Below, piece after piece: positions 7,112-7,233 of a DNA stretch of 7,233 bases (the stretch's first letter is position 1; each line of letters starts with the position of its first letter). The notes beneath the pieces are model-generated. The model had not been told where the DNA came from. It did not search any database and saw nothing but the letters and a program-made list of their open reading frames with translations. Both the position numbers and the translations under genes were made by a program. Source of the DNA: a bacterium (GTDB taxonomy: Bacteria > Zixibacteria > MSB-5A5 > GN15 > FEB-12); contig DAOVOW010000093.1 in the NCBI GenBank assembly GCA_030629485.1, positions 1 through 7,233 on the forward strand, read 5' to 3'.

Positions 7112-7167
7112 TCACTTTTTGTGTTGTTTCTATGTCAAAGAACGGTCCGGGCTGTGTCCGTATCGTC

Positions 7168-7187
7168 TGTTGGACTCTTCTCCAACA
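7168..7187. repeat. 7-bp inverted repeat
   Basis: TGTTGGA-CTCTTC-TCCAACA is a perfect 7-bp stem with a six-base loop. No T-run follows on either strand, so it is not a typical intrinsic terminator. It lies nine bases from the stronger hairpin at 7197-7221. Confidence 0.6.
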
Positions 7188-7196
7188 AATTCACAT

Positions 7197-7221
7197 GCTG
7201 TCAGGCGACTCGCCTGACAGC
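7197..7221. repeat. Perfect 11-bp inverted repeat
   Basis: GCTGTCAGGCG (7197-7207) and CGCCTGACAGC (7211-7221) are exact reverse complements around a 3-base ACT loop. Neither side has a T-run inside the window, so a terminator is unsupported. A REP-like dispersed palindrome, a regulator-binding site or a mobile-element end are all possible. Its CAGGC...GCCTG core is shared with the hairpin at 6930-6943. Confidence 0.7.
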
Positions 7222-7233
7222 CATCACGTGTGA

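Larger units (their letters stand above)
6909..7233. other. Noncoding nrdJ upstream region, rich in repeats and hairpins
   Basis: I find no gene I would call in these 325 bases. From the nrdJ start outward they hold: the nrdJ ribosome-binding site; two copies of a 26-27 bp repeat, each beginning with a hairpin; a CACCCT...AGGGTG inverted repeat between them; an AT-rich segment with a perfect TATAAT on the minus strand; and two further inverted repeats near the right edge. TCCATGAC occurs at both 6924-6931 and 7049-7056, flanking the repeat cluster. A 33-codon plus-strand frame (7132-7233) has no ribosome-binding site and was not called. Confidence 0.7.

Noticed and set aside
7111..7126. A possible NrdR box upstream of nrdJ, from the CAC-TTTTT-GTG near-palindrome.
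   Set aside because: The arms are too short and too close to match the 16-bp NrdR consensus with ACAC and GTGT ends around an AT-rich centre.
7132..7233. A 33-codon plus-strand open frame beginning ATG and ending in TGA exactly at the window edge.
   Set aside because: No ribosome-binding site precedes it, it runs straight through two perfect inverted repeats (7168-7187 and 7197-7221), and its product resembles nothing I know.

Overview
The window holds five convincing protein genes: four typical bacterial housekeeping or envelope genes and one gene I do not recognise. No rRNA, tRNA, CRISPR array or transposase gene was seen. The base composition is moderately GC-rich. Two adjacent genes make activated heptose for lipopolysaccharide, so the source is probably a diderm (Gram-negative type) bacterium. 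The B12-dependent class II ribonucleotide reductase fits an anaerobe or an organism that meets variable oxygen. Split heptose enzymes, a GH57 branching enzyme, a DUF3467 protein and a roadblock-like protein together suggest an environmental lineage, perhaps in the FCB or deltaproteobacterial sphere. That placement is inference only.

Layout. Positions 76-2159 (minus strand) form a two-gene operon. A small DUF3467 protein comes first and a GH57 1,4-alpha-glucan branching enzyme follows, with a 4-bp GTGA stop/start overlap. A 144-bp divergent region (2160-2303) holds a good minus-strand promoter and a weaker plus-strand one that share an AT-rich core. Positions 2304-3825 (plus strand) encode heptose-7-phosphate kinase (HldA/RfaE1) and heptose-1-phosphate adenylyltransferase (HldC/RfaE2) as separate tandem genes, rather than the fused HldE of enterobacteria. 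A 100-bp convergent gap without a clear terminator follows. Positions 3926-6908 (minus strand) carry nrdJ and then, 49 bp downstream, an unrecognised 228-residue protein with an apparent roadblock/LC7-like C-terminal domain. Positions 6909-7233 are noncoding and rich in repeats and hairpins. They hold the nrdJ ribosome-binding site, a candidate nrdJ promoter and at least five inverted repeats.

How the genes work together. HldA and HldC perform consecutive steps toward ADP-heptose; the isomerase, phosphatase and epimerase (GmhA, GmhB, HldD) are not here. The branching enzyme belongs to glycogen-type storage glucan synthesis, and the role of its DUF3467 partner is unknown. NrdJ supplies deoxyribonucleotides; its link to the roadblock-like protein is positional only.

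I do not see a clear new multi-gene system. The points most worth a second look are the composite repeat in the nrdJ leader, the perfect 11-bp inverted repeat near the right edge, the roadblock-like protein behind nrdJ, and the tight DUF3467/GH57 coupling.
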